Assembly (NCBI GenBank): GCA_017311185.1
Contig: JAESUZ010004136.1
Location: 124,001-188,000, forward strand
DNA: 64,000 bases
From: Proteles cristata cristata
Lineage: Eukaryota; Chordata; Mammalia; Carnivora; Hyaenidae
Direction of reading: 5' to 3'
The translations under genes were made by a program, and so were the position numbers. Under the pieces are notes generated by a model. The model saw only the letters and a program-made list of their open reading frames with translations. It was not told where the DNA came from and did no database searches. Shown here piece by piece: positions 12,210-24,340 of the stretch; the first letter of the stretch is position 1; the number at the start of each line of letters is the position of its first letter.

Positions 12210-12700
12210 CCGAACTCGATTCATTTATGGACTCCTTCACTGGACAAATAGTTATCGGTGTGCCAGGCACTGTATGAAGGCAGCGATAACACAATAATAA
12301 CAGAAAATAATAAGAAAACTCTCTCTTATCTCATGGAGTTCATAGAATAAAGAATTATTCAGGTAAATAAAAGTAAGTGCTAAGAAGAACTGTATAAAGG
12401 GGCGCCTGGGTGGCTTAGTCGGTTAAGTGTCCGGCTTTCGCTTAGGTCATGATCTCGCAGTTCGTGAGTTCGAGCCCCACGTCGGGCTCTGTGCTGACTG
12501 CCAGCTCAGAGCCTGGAGCCTGTTTCAGTCTGTGACTCCCTCTCTCTCTGACCCTCCCCTGCTCACGCTGTCTCTCTCTGTCTCCTAGAAATAAATAAAA
12601 CATTAAAAAGAAGAAGAAGAAGAAGAAGAACTGTATAAGGCTTATTAGAGTTTATGGAAGAAAGAACTAGCTGAGTTGGGAAGGCATTCCCGTTGAGAGT
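12210..12700 (-). repeat. L2-like remnant split by a SINE
   Basis: GATTCATTTATGGACTCC, then GTGTGCCAGGCACTGTATGAA and CTCATGGAGTTCATAGAATAA, follow the order of an L2 3' end on the minus strand. The SINE at 12398-12622 interrupts it, and AAGTGAGGGAAAGCC-type sequence continues after. Diverged. Confidence 0.55.
12398..12622 (+). mobile_element. felid tRNA-Lys SINE, TCGCTTAGG subfamily, with (GAA)n tail
   Basis: Full copy with all subfamily markers. The target duplication AAGAAGAACTGTATAA lies at 12382-12397 and 12623-12638. The A-rich tail has turned into a GAA microsatellite (about 12606-12630), which probably grew from the GAA units in the target site. Confidence 0.95.
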
Positions 12701-14263
12701 GAGGGACAAGTGAGGGAAAGCCATCAAGGAGGCAAAGTTACATTCGGGGGGTGGGGGGGTGAGAAGTAGGGGTGAGGAAGGCGGTACTCCAGGAAGAGGA
12801 AGGGGAGCAACATATTCAAAGGTCCTGTTCCTTCTCCAATTCTTTCTCCAGGATGCACACCATGACGGAGTCTCCCGACTAGGTTATGTTTTCTTTTTTA
12901 GCATGTCATTATTGGCTTCTAAACTAAACAAAGACTCCCCATTGCAAAATCAGAGCGATCATTGTTTTGAAAGGCTTAGACTGTAAGGTAAAAAAAAAAA
13001 AAAAGTGCTTAGGTTTTGAAACACGTATTTACAAAAATATTTTTCTATATTTCAACACCCTCATTTATTCTCAGCCTGTCCCTTTTTTAAGCTAAAGATT
13101 TATATCCGAGTATTGGAAGCATTCACTTCTCATCAACCTTCTGACAAATTCCACTCCGAACAGCTGCTACCATAAATGTAACTTACCACTTCCCAAAAAA
13201 GTCACTTCGATGTAAAATAGCTTTGCCTTCCTGCTAATATTTCACAACTAATTAAAACTGAAAGGATGGGCTGAGTCCCCCCAGAAGGGCTCCATCCACA
13301 AACCTGCACAATTACAGAACCTGGAGGGGAAAAAATCCAAGTTTTGAGCGCTGGAGAAATACATCGTGTGTCCAAACATCTGCACTGCCAAGAAGCAAAA
13401 CTAGCGAGGGTGTTTGGCAAATACAAAAGTGAGATGGGAAAACTTCAGAACAATTATCTGTGCAAATCAATTTCTGGATTTCCAGAGTTCAAAAGACAAG
13501 TCATTATGAGCTTCTGGTTTACCGTCGTAGAAACTTCTGTTTGTACGCCTTCCGTACAAAAATCGCAACCCAAAGCCAAAAGACCGGCAACCTGCCTTGT
13601 GGCATTTATGATTAGCCCACGAAACAGAAACTTTCTTCAACTATTTTCCTAGGTGCCTTAACGGTACAAGAAAATTAATAGGAAGTGGAACCAGGCCAAC
13701 CTCTTGCTGAGGAACAAGTTTCCGTTGTCAAAACTCATTCATGCCAAGGTAGTGCTCCACGTTCAAATAGGTGACGGGAAGGTTTCTTCAGCCAAGCCAA
13801 GGAAAATTAATGACCGCCACTCAGAAATATACAGTCTGTTAGGGCAATGCCCTCGGCCCTGATCATCACGGAAGGGCAGGAAGGGGAGGATGGAAGGGGA
13901 GGACGGGGGTCCATGGGAAAGAACGGGGCCATTTCTCGGGAAATCCACGAGACTCCATCACTCTACAGGATTTTTCCAAACCCCCTCCAAAGCAATCTAG
14001 GCCTAAATTTCATCCAGGAAATAAAACAATGTGCACAATGTGTCCACCCTGCTTAAGTCAAACGTAGTCACCGATGATGACAGAAGGGCCTGCACTGCCT
14101 CTTTCCACAGACCCCTCGGTGTCCTAGCTACACCCAGGGGATAAAACTCCCTCAAGGACTAGGGCTTTGATTGGATGATAATATACTCCTGTTTTACACT
14201 AAAGGTGGTAGGTTTCAGCACACCCTCCACGTGACCGTCCATTTGGCACACACACGCGTGTGA

Positions 14264-14297
<34 letters not shown>

Positions 14298-14309
14298 TGG
14301 CTCGTAGTA
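12701..14309. other. intronic sequence without a recognised gene
   Basis: Holds an (AC)n microsatellite near its end (14249-14289) and a G-run stretch at about 12746-12762. No exon, RNA gene or clear transposon recognised. Confidence 0.4.
14249..14289. repeat. (AC)n microsatellite with a palindromic interruption
   Basis: CACACACACGCGTGTG followed by AACACACACACAC and onward. The interruption ACACACGCGTGTG is nearly self-complementary, so the tract could form a hairpin or Z-DNA. Confidence 0.85.
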
Positions 14310-14950
14310 GATACATGACTTTCACAACAGCCAGAGTGATCCTGTGAAAAACCTATCACACATCATATCATTCCTGTGGCTCAGTGCCCCCAGCAGTGCC
14401 CACTCACTCACTGCTACCCCAATATCAGAGCCCCTATAATAGTCTAAAGGCTCTTGGCACCCCCCCATCTGCACTCCTCCTTCCTCCCCCCACCACGCCC
14501 CACTAGCTGGCTGTCTCCCCCCTCTCCCGCTCTCCTCTGCCCGCGCCCCCCACACTGGCTTGTCTCTCCTACATGGCCAGTGTTTCTCTGTGTGTCCTCG
14601 CTATCATTTCCTCGGTCTGGGTCTCCACAGAGCTCACTCTCTCACCTCCCCCAAGTTTGGCTCAAATTTAAGAACCTGATTTCTCTGACCAGCGTATTGT
14701 GAGGTGCAAGCCGCCCTCCAACCCCCGCCTGCCCCACCAACACTGTATCTCCCTTCCTTGCCTGATTTTTCTGTATGGTATTTACCTCTTTCTAATGTAT
14801 TACTTATTGTTTTCTTGTGTACATTGTCCGCTTCCTCCCTTTAAAAATGGAAACTCCAGAGATTTTTGTCTGCTTTGTTCACTGTAGTATTTCCAAATAC
14901 TTAGGACAGTGTCTGGTCATAGTAGATATTCAATCAATATTAATTACACA
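14310..14950 (+). repeat. L2 LINE 3' region
   Basis: Ancient L2 in the plus sense. It shows the typical C-rich coding tail (CCTGTGGCTCAGTGCCC, many CCTCC runs), then TTTTTGTCTGCTTTGTTCAC, GGACAGTGTCTGGTCATAGT and AGATATTCAATCAATATT at the 3' end. This explains the pyrimidine-rich open frames here. Confidence 0.8.
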
Positions 14951-15235
14951 AATGAATTTCACCACTCAACACATAAATAAAGAAGGGGCTGAAATTCTAC
15001 CATTCAAGGAAGGGGACAGCGGAGATGAGCCTTCCTGGGCTCGATAGGAATGCAGGCAAAGTCAAGCCCAATTTTACTTCCATGCGCTCAGTTTCCAAGG
15101 AGCCTATAATTGCAAGACAGTGCAATCCAGGCCATGGGCTCACTCTCATGTGGCCGTCCTCTGCCCCCAGTGCCAAGCTTCTGGTTATAAACTAAGCTGC
15201 TGCTTATGACTCCAGTGTTATATTTAAAATCCACT

Positions 15236-15468
15236 GCAGCACCTGGGTGGCTCAGCAGGTTAAGCGTCCAACTTGGGCTCAGGTCATGATCTCACGGTTT
15301 GTGAGTTCCAGCCCCACGTCGGGCTTTGTGCTGACAGCTCGGAGGCAGGAGCCTGCTTCAGATTCTGTCTCCCTGTCTCTCTGCCCCTCCCCAATTTGTG
15401 TGCATATGCTCGCATGCGCTCTTTCTCTCTCAAAAGAAATAAGCATGAAAAAAAATTTTTTAGTAAAA
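15236..15468 (+). mobile_element. felid tRNA-Lys SINE (first of a tandem pair)
   Basis: Head is GCACCTGGGTGGCTCAGCAGG. The target duplication TAAAATCCACT is at 15225-15235 and 15469-15479. The 3' copy of the duplication is also the 5' flank of the next SINE. Confidence 0.94.
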
Positions 15469-15488
15469 TAAAATCCACTAATCCTAGA

Positions 15489-15605
15489 GTGCCTGGGTGG
15501 CTCAGTGGGTTAACTGTCTGATGATTTCAGCTCAGGTCATGATCTCACAGTCATGAGATCAAGCCTCATACCAGGCTTTCTCTCAAGGTGTGGAACCTGC
15601 TTGGG

Positions 15606-15641
<36 letters not shown>

Positions 15642-15700
15642 CCTCCCCTGTTCATGCTCTCTCTCTTTCTCTCAAAATAAATAAATAAACATTAAAAAAG
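15489..15700 (+). mobile_element. tRNA-Lys SINE, older type (second of a tandem pair)
   Basis: GTGCCTGGGTGGCTCAGTGGG, then GATGATTTCAGCTCAGG and a long (CT)n run. ATCCACTAATCC occurs at 15473-15484 and 15701-15712 as target duplication. It is more diverged than the SINE before it, so it probably inserted first and the 15236 copy later used the same flank. Confidence 0.92.
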
Positions 15701-16274
15701 ATCCACTAATCCCAAGAACTCCTTTGGCACCCAGTGAGCGTCTACCCACCTCCACTCTCCAAAGCCACATGAGGCCCCCGGGCCACACCTCACAACACAG
15801 GCTACAAGGACAGAGGGGTGCACTGTCAACAAACACCCAACATGAATCCAGAACAGAAAAAGCTGAGAGAAAGAAAAACATATCATTCCACCCAATTATT
15901 TAACCAGCCAAGTGTAGATCAGCTAACATACTTGGTGCCGGGCACAAACTCCACTCTGAACTCGTGAATCTAACAGTAATTTAACTTCCTGTTTGGAGAA
16001 AATATAGAGATAGATGCATCAAGTTCTAGTCCAGAATACCAGTGGCCACAAACCTTTTCCTGTGTATTCTGCTAATGACGGGGGCGGGGAGAACCTCTGT
16101 ACCCATTTCCTTGTTTGTACCAGTATGAATAGAATACCCCAAGGGAAAAGCAATACCACCTTACTCTCAGCCTCTCTTTCCAGCCTTTGTGGATTTCTCT
16201 GGCCTCGAATCCCAGATCTCCAGTCTGCTAGTCCCAAATTGTTTACCCCACACCATGCATCTTCTAGCTCCTAA

Positions 16275-16455
16275 ATGTGCAATGATAATGTGTCAGGTAC
16301 TTTACGTGCACTGTCTCGTGTAAACCTCTCAGCAACTCGAGGGGGAAGGTGTTATTACCGCCCTCATTTTATAGATTAGGAAACTAAGGTTGGAGACATG
16401 AAGTGACTTTCCAACGGAGTCCAGAGCTCAAATTGAAATGTCTGACTTCAAAGTT
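16275..16455 (-). repeat. MIR remnant
   Basis: Follows MIR in reverse: TGTGTCAGGTACTTTACGTGC, then TTATTACCGCCCTCATTTTA and TAGGAAACTAAGG. Diverged, no coding content. Confidence 0.75.
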
Positions 16456-16842
16456 TACTTTCCTCATGACTACACCATACAGCAAGGTCACAGAGGCTAA
16501 TGCATTACCAATTAACTTCTTGAAATAAGTACACACGGAAATAAAACACAAGTCTTTTGCAGCATGAAAGTAAGATGTAGGGCTGCATTTACATCTGTTA
16601 AATGATGCATAATGTAATAAGGCCACATAAAATGGAGCAGGCAAAACAGGAAATTCATGATGAGCATATACATGAATATACGATTTTCAGAAATGTTACA
16701 TTTTGAGAAATGTTTGCTAAACACTGACTCAATGATGAAGAGAATAATCCCCCAGTTCAGAAGGCCTTATGTTATTAATACTACACAGAAAATAAATATT
16801 CTTTAAAGCAAACATTAAAGTCAAATTCAGAAAGTGAGCTAT

Positions 16843-17062
16843 GGGGACGCCTGGGTGGCTCAATCAGTTAAGCATCCGACTTCGGTTCAGGTCATGATCT
16901 CACTGTTCGTGGGTTCGAGCCCCGCGTTGGGCTCTGTGCTGACAGCTCAGAGCCTGGAGCCTGCTTCAGATTCTGTGTCTCCCTCTCTCTCTGACCCTCC
17001 CTGCTCATGCTGTCTCTCTCTCTCTCTCTCAAAAATAATAAACATTAAAACAAATTTTTTAA
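16843..17062 (+). mobile_element. felid tRNA-Lys SINE
   Basis: GGGACGCCTGGGTGGCTCAAT through an AATAATAAACATT tail. Target duplication AAAGTGAGCT at 16831-16840 and 17063-17072. Confidence 0.94.
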
Positions 17063-17318
17063 AAAGTGAGCTGTAATGTAAATGAGCAATAACACTAAAT
17101 TTTCCTCTCTGTCTCACAGCACCTGTGCATTTAGAAATTCATAATATAAAAAAGTACAAAAAAATGCACAACTCCCAACGTTATTCAAAATGTTAAAGAG
17201 ACCATGTATGTGTCTTTACCTCAACACCATCATAAAACAAATCTTCACAGGTAAGAGTCTCTTTCACATGTTCACCACGAGGAACATGGTGGTTTAGTTG
17301 AAGTGTAAAGCTAATAGA

Positions 17319-17340
17319 CGGGGGGGGTGGGGGGGGCGGT
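17319..17340 (+). repeat. G-run tract, quadruplex-prone
   Basis: ACGGGGGGGTGGGGGGGGCGG: long G runs with one-base breaks. A low-complexity tract that could fold as a G-quadruplex. Confidence 0.6.
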
Positions 17341-17500
17341 GAGGAATATAATAATGTCCCTCCCAAACTCTCATTCAAAACCTGAATCTCACAGAAAAGT
17401 CAAAAATAATTTGAAAATGCATTCTGATTTAAAAACAGACATAAGTACTTCTGAAATCTTGAAAAAATTAACTGGTTCGGCTTTAAAATTCACACTCCAT

Positions 17501-17725
17501 GGGGCACCTGGGTGGCTCAGTCTAGTAAGCATCTGACTTCGGCTCAGGTCGTGATCTCACGGGTTTGCAGGTTCGAGCCCCGCATCGGGGTCTGTGCTGA
17601 TGGCTCAGAGCCTGGAGCCTGCTTCCGATTCTGTGTCTCCCCCTCTCTCTCTGGCCTTCCCCAACTCATGCTCTGTCTTTCTCTCTCTCTCAAAGAAATG
17701 AATAAACATTTTTAAGAAAATTTTA
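17501..17725 (+). mobile_element. felid tRNA-Lys SINE
   Basis: GGGGCACCTGGGTGGCTCAGT to a TGAATAAACATTTTTAAG tail. Target duplication weak (AAAATT-type). Confidence 0.93.
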
Positions 17726-18253
17726 CTAAGGTCAGATACATTGGGGAACTTTGGGAATAAAAAAATGCTAACCAAAAAAAAGAATTTTTTTTTTAATTCA
17801 CAGTCAAAACCCAGGTGGTCATGGCTTTGCTCGGGCTCAAACAATGGTTACATTTGCAAAGAGGAGAACAGCAGTCTGGGTACAGCGCTGCCCAGTTCTA
17901 GAGAGGAGAGGAGCCCCGAGGAGAGGCATCGCTGATGGCCCTCACTGCTCCCACATACAGAGGGCTGTGCCCTGCTGTTTCTAAACACTGTCTTCCCTTT
18001 TCCTCTCACAGACAGCGCCTCCGCAGAGATTAAGCCCCGATGCCTGATGAAGACCGAGGTGGAGTGGACCCAGGAAACCGCTTTTGCCATCTGTCAAAAG
18101 TCAGATAGGTAACGGCACCAGAGCTTCAGGCCAACATCCTGTTTGAGATCAAAGGCTTTTAGAGAAGTTAAGAATGTCCATCACCCCCCAAGGCTGAATT
18201 TGTGGCCACTCAAATGGCAAAATCAGAAAGCTCCAGTAGAAATTATAGGGGGA

Positions 18254-18486
18254 GGGGTGCCTGGGTGGCTTAGTCGGTTAAACGTCCGACTTTCGCTTGG
18301 GTCATGATCTCGCGGTTCGTGGGTTCGAGCCCCGCGTCGGGCTCTGTGCTGACTGCCAGCTCGGAGCCTGGAGCCTGTTTCAGTCTGTGACTCCCTCTCT
18401 CTCTGACCCTCCCTGTTCACGCTGTCTTCTCTCTCCTAGAAATAAATAAAACATAAAAAAAAATTAAAAAAAAAAAAAAAAAAAAA
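18254..18486 (+). mobile_element. felid tRNA-Lys SINE, TCGCTTAGG subfamily
   Basis: GGGTGCCTGGGTGGCTTAGTC with TTTCGCTTGGG, CTGCCAGCTC and TCAGTCTGTGACTCC and a long A-tail. GAAATTATAGGGG before (from 18239) matches GAAACTATAGGGG after (from 18487) with one change. Confidence 0.95.
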
Positions 18487-18580
18487 GAAACTATAGGGGA
18501 AAGAAAATCTAGAGTCATTGATTTATTGCGCAGGGGGGAGGGGTTATGCTAGTATAGCTGAGAAGTAGTTCTGTCCTCTT

Positions 18581-18800
18581 CATTTTTTTAAATTTTTTTT
18601 ACATTTATTTATTTTTGAGAGACAGAGACAGAGCACAACTGGGGGAGGGGCAGAGAGAGGGGGAGACACAGAATCTGAAGCAGGCTCCAGGCTCCGAGCT
18701 GTCAGCACAGAGCCCAACGCGGGGCTCGAACTCACAAACCGTGAGATCATGACCTGAGCCCAAGTTGGATGCTTAACGGGTTGGGCCCCCCAGGTGCCCC
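18581..18800 (-). mobile_element. felid tRNA-Lys SINE, mutated head
   Basis: Reverse orientation, ending TTGGGCCCCCCAGGTGCCCC where the usual GAGCCACCCAGG is altered. AGTTCTGTCCTCTT before and AGTTTTGTCTTTTT after are a likely target duplication. Confidence 0.92.
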
Positions 18801-20014
18801 AGTTTTGTCTTTTTCTTAAGGCACAAAGAGATTTCCATCTGGTGTCCTGTCAGTGGTATTATGAGCACCGTGCAAAAAGCAGCCATGGATAAATGGACAA
18901 AGAGTTAGCGAAAAATTAATTCAAGATAGGATCGTCAACAGTACCGAGAGACGTTCGAAGTTAAGATCTGATTGTGAGGAGGAAACAGGAGGCGTGTGTT
19001 TGGGATTTGTTTTCAAAGTCCGGGGCAGGAGGGCGAGGGTGGAGGAGAAATGCTATTTTGGGGTAAGATTTCTATCTGGTATGAAAGTTCACCTGGGAGA
19101 GGAGGCTAACCAGAGAGTGTGTCCACTGAAAACAAACCAGGACCCACACGAGCCTTATCACTGGATCCACCTGGCCCGCGAGTGTATACCGTTTCTTCGG
19201 GCAGCCCAACCCTTCCCTATAAAAGCCAGCCCCGCCGAAGTAAGTCTACTCAACGAACTCTTGAGACACAGATAAAATTCTTCCTTACTTCATAAAACAA
19301 TAAAAGAAAGTAAAGCCATCTGAGTAAGCTTCATGATAAAATTAATAATTCAATTCTGAAATTGAAATATAAATCCAAAAGCGCAGGAATACTGCGATTA
19401 TAAATCTCCACACCAGAAGCTTCCAGCAGTCCTATAGCCTAGGTCACAAGCATGAGACTTTTCTTTCCCCCTTTGTAAAAATAAAGTGATAAGAACTGTG
19501 TCATTTTTCTATGAAGTTTCAAGCCATATTTCTTCCGGCCTTTTCCATTTGAAATTGAATTCATTTCCCAATAAATATTCTAACACCATTCCCCTACGAG
19601 CAGGACCATCCATCAGAGAACAATTTCATAATTGTTTCAGAAGCTCACGGTGCACATAACGTCACAGAGGAAAGGTCCTGGGTGGAAGTGATGATAATTA
19701 TTAAACCTTGAAAACGAGAGTGAGGTCTTCAGAACGTACTCATCAGACGAAGAAACAGACCCATGTAATTCAAAGGCAGGTTAAACCCAGTGCCTGCAAA
19801 GGAGGGGGGAAAGAGAACACACCCGCTAGAAATTTCATTTATGGAAATTAGCAGCATTGAATGCCTTTTGCAAAATTCAAAGTTCACCATGCATGTATCT
19901 CCCTTCTATACCATCAGAAAAATAAGGCTGATTTTGCTTTGCTTGACTTCTGTTGGTGAACTTGCGATGAGTTGGCTGACTCATGCCCCCAACTGTTAAA
20001 AAAAAAAAAAAGAT
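18801..20014. other. intronic sequence without a recognised gene
   Basis: Contains a CCTATAAAAGCC TATA-like word at about 19216 with no supporting gene, and AT-rich sequence at 19280-19640. No exon recognised. Confidence 0.4.
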
Positions 20015-20395
20015 ATAGTGAAGGCTTAACTCCTAGTACCTCAGAATGTGACCTTATGTGGAGGTAGAGTCTTTACAGAGGGAATCAAGTTAGAACGAGG
20101 CCATGAGGGGGGGGCCTCATCCAATGGGACTGCTGTCCTCATAAAAGGGGGAGATTTGGACACAGAAAGACACCCAGAGGGATAATGACGTGAAAAGACA
20201 CCGGGAGGAGGAGGCCATCTACAAGGCAAGGGGAGAGGCCAGCCCCAGTTCCATCCTCACAGCCGCCAGAAGAAACGAAGGCGTGGACACCTTAACTCCA
20301 GACCTCTGTCTCCCAGAACGGGTGGGCAGCACAGTTCTGTCTGTGACAGAAGCCACCCAGTCTGTAGCCCTCGCACAGCAGGCCTGGCAACCTAG
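20015..20395 (+). mobile_element. MaLR-type LTR (MLT1-like), ancient
   Basis: Follows the order of MLT1-class solo LTRs: AATGTGACCTTATGTGGAGG, TTTACAGAGGGAATCAAG, a CCTCATAAAAGG stretch, and AGAAGCCACCCAGTCTGTAG near the end. Non-coding relic of an old endogenous element. No internal genes present. Confidence 0.7.
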
Positions 20396-20599
20396 CACGC
20401 AAGCCGTGAGGGCTTTTTCTTCTGGGCCTCACGCACCTTCTCTGGCCTTGCCCACGGGAGAATTTTGCTAGGAATTAATGTCAAATGTATTAGGCCGTAA
20501 TTTCTGCAGCCTGTCTCTTCTTCTGCTTTCCAAAACCAGGGCTACTTTCCCATCTCCACGACTCCCACGGAGCCCCCTTTCACAGATAATTTCTTAAAA

Positions 20600-20855
20600 A
20601 CAATAGGCAGTAACGAGTATAACTAGTACCTACGTGGTATCAACTCTCTGAGTCAGCTGTGAGGACCACCTCACTTAGTCCTGACGTCACCAGAAGGGGT
20701 GGGAAGTACTATGGCTGTCATCGACAGAGCACAGTTCCCCTCCTTCTGTAGATGGAATAACTGATGAAGCATCACCAGTTTACAGATGAGGAAACCGAGA
20801 CACAGTGAGGTGAAGTAACCCAGTGGAGAGCCAGAGTCTGCTCCTGTAATCCCCC
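20600..20855 (-). repeat. MIR remnant
   Basis: TCACTTAGTCCTGACGTCACC then CAGTTTACAGATGAGGAAACC and GAGACACAGTGAGG match MIR read in reverse. Diverged in the middle. Confidence 0.7.
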
Positions 20856-21221
20856 ACCACATCCCCTGTCGTTGTTCGGGGCCACGGGTCATGGGCTCCA
20901 GATCGATGGTATCCTCAGGTCCCTGAGGTGCCACCCATCTGGACCTTGGGACCCTAACGTCTTCCAGTTCTGCGATGAATGACAAACGGCTTGTTGTCTT
21001 CTTACCATTTGTCCTCTGAACATTCACTTTAATTTCTTGATGATGTTTGAAAACCTTTTCTAGTCCTAAACAGCTTCTTCTTCGTGAGAGGAGGAAAACG
21101 AACTAGAAACCAAATAACTCTCCTTCCTTCCTTCTTCATCTTTTATCATCGCTGCATCTTCCCGGAGCCACGGTTCATCGTTGGTCTTGGAACACGAGTG
21201 CATTTGAAAGTTACTTGTCTT

Positions 21222-21426
21222 GGGGCGCCTGGGTGGCTCAGTCGGTTAAGTATCTGACTTCAGCTCAGGTCATGATCTTGCAGTTCGTGGGTTCGAGCCC
21301 CGCGTCGGGTTCTGTGCTGACAGCTCAGAGCCTGGAGCCTGTTTCAGACTCTGTGTGTCTCTATCTCTGCCCCTCCCCTGCTCACGCTCTGTCTCAAAAA
21401 TAAACTATAAAAAAAGAAAAAGAAAC
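21222..21426 (+). mobile_element. felid tRNA-Lys SINE
   Basis: GGGGCGCCTGGGTGGCTCAGT, intact B-box GGTTCGAGCCC, and a short AAATAAACTATAAAAAA tail. Exact target duplication TTACTTGTCTT at 21211-21221 and 21427-21437. Confidence 0.95.
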
Positions 21427-21437
21427 TTACTTGTCTT

Positions 21438-23341
21438 TAGAATTTTTTACAACTGTTGCTCATGTAGGCTGTCAGCTTTCTTAGCCCTAACCTTACTGTC
21501 TGTACAGCAAGAATTCTTGAATCCTCAGTTTTTGCCATCTTTTACATTGTACATTCTACTCACTAGAGCTCAGAAAGCCTCCAGGGGGTGCCCTACGTGG
21601 CTTTTGGGTTTGGGGTTTGGTTTTTAAGAGGCATCCCCTTTTCCTCACTCATGGAAATAACCCATTTTCAATCAGAACTTTATTTTCCAGAGTCTTCTAC
21701 CTCACTGAGCCACCATTCTTTCTATTCCTTCTTTCCTCTCCTCAGTAAATCACATAAAGGCCAACTGCCAGCCCAGGACCACTCACACACAGTCTCCCTG
21801 CTCTCCTGAAGCCGGCCGTGTGGCGTGACCGGCAACCCCTCCTTTCACCCCAAAGTCACAGGGACCACTTGGTCCAAAGTCCCCACGGCTGCTACATCAC
21901 CAGCCAGGCCTTCCTTATTTTCCCCATGGAGTCCGTAGCAACTTGAACACAGTGACGCTGTACACTAAAGGCAAAGCAAAAGATCAACCGATACTCTTTC
22001 CAATTTTCAGCGGCTCATCAAACCTCCCCTCCCCACTGCATCCGGCCTTGGTGCCAACGCGGAAACGTGTCGTGAGAGCTTGGGTTGTCTCTCTTCCCAT
22101 CTGCCTGCGACGGGGCCCACTTCCACGTTCCCCAGCGTGCCTCCACCTTCGAGTCTCTTTCTGTCTATACATGGATTCACCTTTCAGACAGGTTTCTTTT
22201 TTAGCACAGCAAGCCTCCCTGCTGCCGGAAGTTCATTATCAGCTGGTCCCACACACACACACACACCGGTGACACTGCCAATCTCGTGAACCTGCTTGAG
22301 GGTCTATGCGTTGGTACAGACGGACGAGCTCATCAGCGCCCCGAGGCTCTGTCCCTCCCGGGAATCACTTGATCCTTCCCCCATTCAGGTACTTCTTTTA
22401 TGTCACCACCTGTTTTCTCCTGCTGGGGAATTAATTTTTAAATCCTGAGTAGCGATCTCTCCTGACCCACCAGAGACGGATGCCGGAAAGGAGGCCCGCT
22501 GTCAAATGAAGGACTGTTTCCATTCAGAACAAATGCACTTTTACAGTCAGTCCACACGTGTTAATTCAGTGTCTCTTATATACCCATCACGGTATAAGGA
22601 AAAACCAATATGCCTTTCTTTCAACATTTGCGAAACTGCCATTACGCGGGACACTTCTTGGGCAAGAGCCCCCAGGTGCAAATTACAGGTGCCTTCACTG
22701 ACCACTCACCCCTCAGGTACACGTGACCCAAGAGATGCACAAATAAACCAGCTTCCTGACTCCTGGCCAATTAAACCTGACATTACATAACTGCCATTAA
22801 AAAAAAAGAAAGAAACCACAGAGGCAAACCCTCTAAACAGGATTTTCCTTCTTTGGCAGCCTCTGAGGAAGAACTGTTCTAATATGGTGTTTCTATTCCT
22901 GACAGGAATAACCCTTAATTATTATGTGCCTTAAGCATCCAGAAATTTTTAAATAGAATTTCACTTAACGTTAAGAAAATCAGAAAACTACGTCAGCGGC
23001 AACAGAAAGGACTTTAAACAGAGAGAGAGAAAGAGGCAGAGACAAAGAGAGCTGGCATGGGGGAGAGGGGGATGGGGAAGAAACACAGATCTTGATAAGT
23101 TACCCCTAAAGTTCTGGAAATTTGAGCAAAGAGACAGCAGTGAATAAAGTCAGCAAAGAAAATTAAATTCTTCCATAAGAGAATGTAAAGGTTTGTCATT
23201 TATCAGAGATGCATGCATTCATCCTCAATCACCTTTTGTTTCAGCAAATAAATAAATCATTGTTACTTCCCAGAAAAAAAAAAATTTAGATATGCAAATG
23301 AATATGCACATTGCCTGATATTTAAATACAGGGTTCACTTC
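21438..23341. other. intronic sequence without a recognised gene
   Basis: Includes a short (AC)n run at 22249-22266. No exon, RNA gene or clear transposon recognised. Short open frames are not supported. Confidence 0.4.
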
Positions 23342-23550
23342 TTTTTTTTGTTCATTTTCAAGAAAGAGAGAGAGAAAGAGAGCACATGCAGGAGGGACAG
23401 AGAGAGAGGGAGCAAGAGAGAATCCCAAGCAGTCTCCTAGCTGTCAGCGTAGGGGCCGATGAGCTTGAACTCACAAACCATGAGATCGTGATGTGAGCTG
23501 AAATCAAGGGTCGCTCACTTGCTTAACCCACTGAGCCACCCAGGAGCACA
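23342..23550 (-). mobile_element. tRNA-Lys SINE, older type
   Basis: Reverse orientation: starts TTCATTTTCAAGAAAGAGAG and ends CTGAGCCACCCAGGAGCAC. GGGTTCACTTCTT before and GGAGTTCATTTCT after are a decayed target duplication. Confidence 0.9.
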
Positions 23551-23899
23551 GGAGTTCATTTCTAAACTTTGAAAAACATAGTTATAACAAAGTGATTGTT
23601 ACAAAGTACCTATGTAGACATTCTTCTGTTTAGTTGCATGTCAGTGACCAAAAAATCTAGCAATAAATTTCAATAGTTCGCCTAAACTCTCCAGCGGTAG
23701 CTACCATTCATGTATGTTATCTATCAGTCCAAGCACTGGCCAGGCCCAGCTGCAATCGCCACACAGATGCTCATGGAAAAAAGTCTATCCTCTCTTGTCG
23801 AGTCAGCTCGGTCAGCCAGAGACGCCTGGGGTTGAGCTGAATTGCTCAGATAGCCAGAGGGGAGCTCAACCACATTCCCGGCAAAGCTAGCTGGGCAAT

Positions 23900-24010
23900 G
23901 TGCTCTGTTGAGGGGACATTTACTGAGCACACAGTAGGTGCTGGAGTATACTAAGGCAATTGGGACGATTCCTGCTCTCAAAAATGATAATTTGCTAAAG
24001 GAAAGACTTG
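23900..24010 (-). repeat. L2-like remnant
   Basis: GACATTTACTGAGCACACAGT, then GGACGATTCCTGCTCTCAAAA, follows an L2 3' end on the minus strand. Short and diverged. Confidence 0.5.
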
Positions 24011-24115
24011 CTTATTTATGAAAATAAATCTAGAGTCTTCTATCAAGGTTTCTTCCACAAATAGGTCCTCTCACCCACCTCCTGTGTGCATTCAGCAAAC
24101 AGTTCACAATTTTTT

Positions 24116-24325
24116 TTTTAAATGTTTTATTTATTTCTAGGAGAGAGAAAGACAGCTTGAGCAGGGGAGGGTCAGAGAGAGAGGGAGTCACAGGCTGAAA
24201 CAGGCTCCAGGCTCTGAGCTGACAGTCAGCACAGAGCCCGACGCGGGGCTCGAACCCATGAACCGCGAGATCATGACCTAAGCAAAAGTCGAATGCTTAA
24301 CCGACTAAGCCACCCAGGTGCCCCA
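24116..24325 (-). mobile_element. felid tRNA-Lys SINE, TCGCTTAGG subfamily
   Basis: Reverse copy with CCTAAGCAAAAGTCG, GACAGTCAGCAC and GAGTCACAGGCTGAAAC markers. Target duplication AGTTCACAATTTTTT at 24101-24115 and 24326-24340. It lies immediately before an older SINE in the same direction. Confidence 0.95.
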
Positions 24326-24340
24326 AGTTCACAATTTTTT

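Noticed and set aside
15240..15320. Possible tRNA genes (A-box TGGCTCAGT, B-box GGTTCGAGCCC)
   Set aside because: These are the tRNA-Lys-derived heads of SINEs; no copy folds into an intact tRNA with a proper acceptor stem and CCA context.
19210..19225. TATA-like CCTATAAAAGCC as a promoter
   Set aside because: No CpG content, no recognisable gene or exon downstream, and AT words of this type are common by chance in the window.
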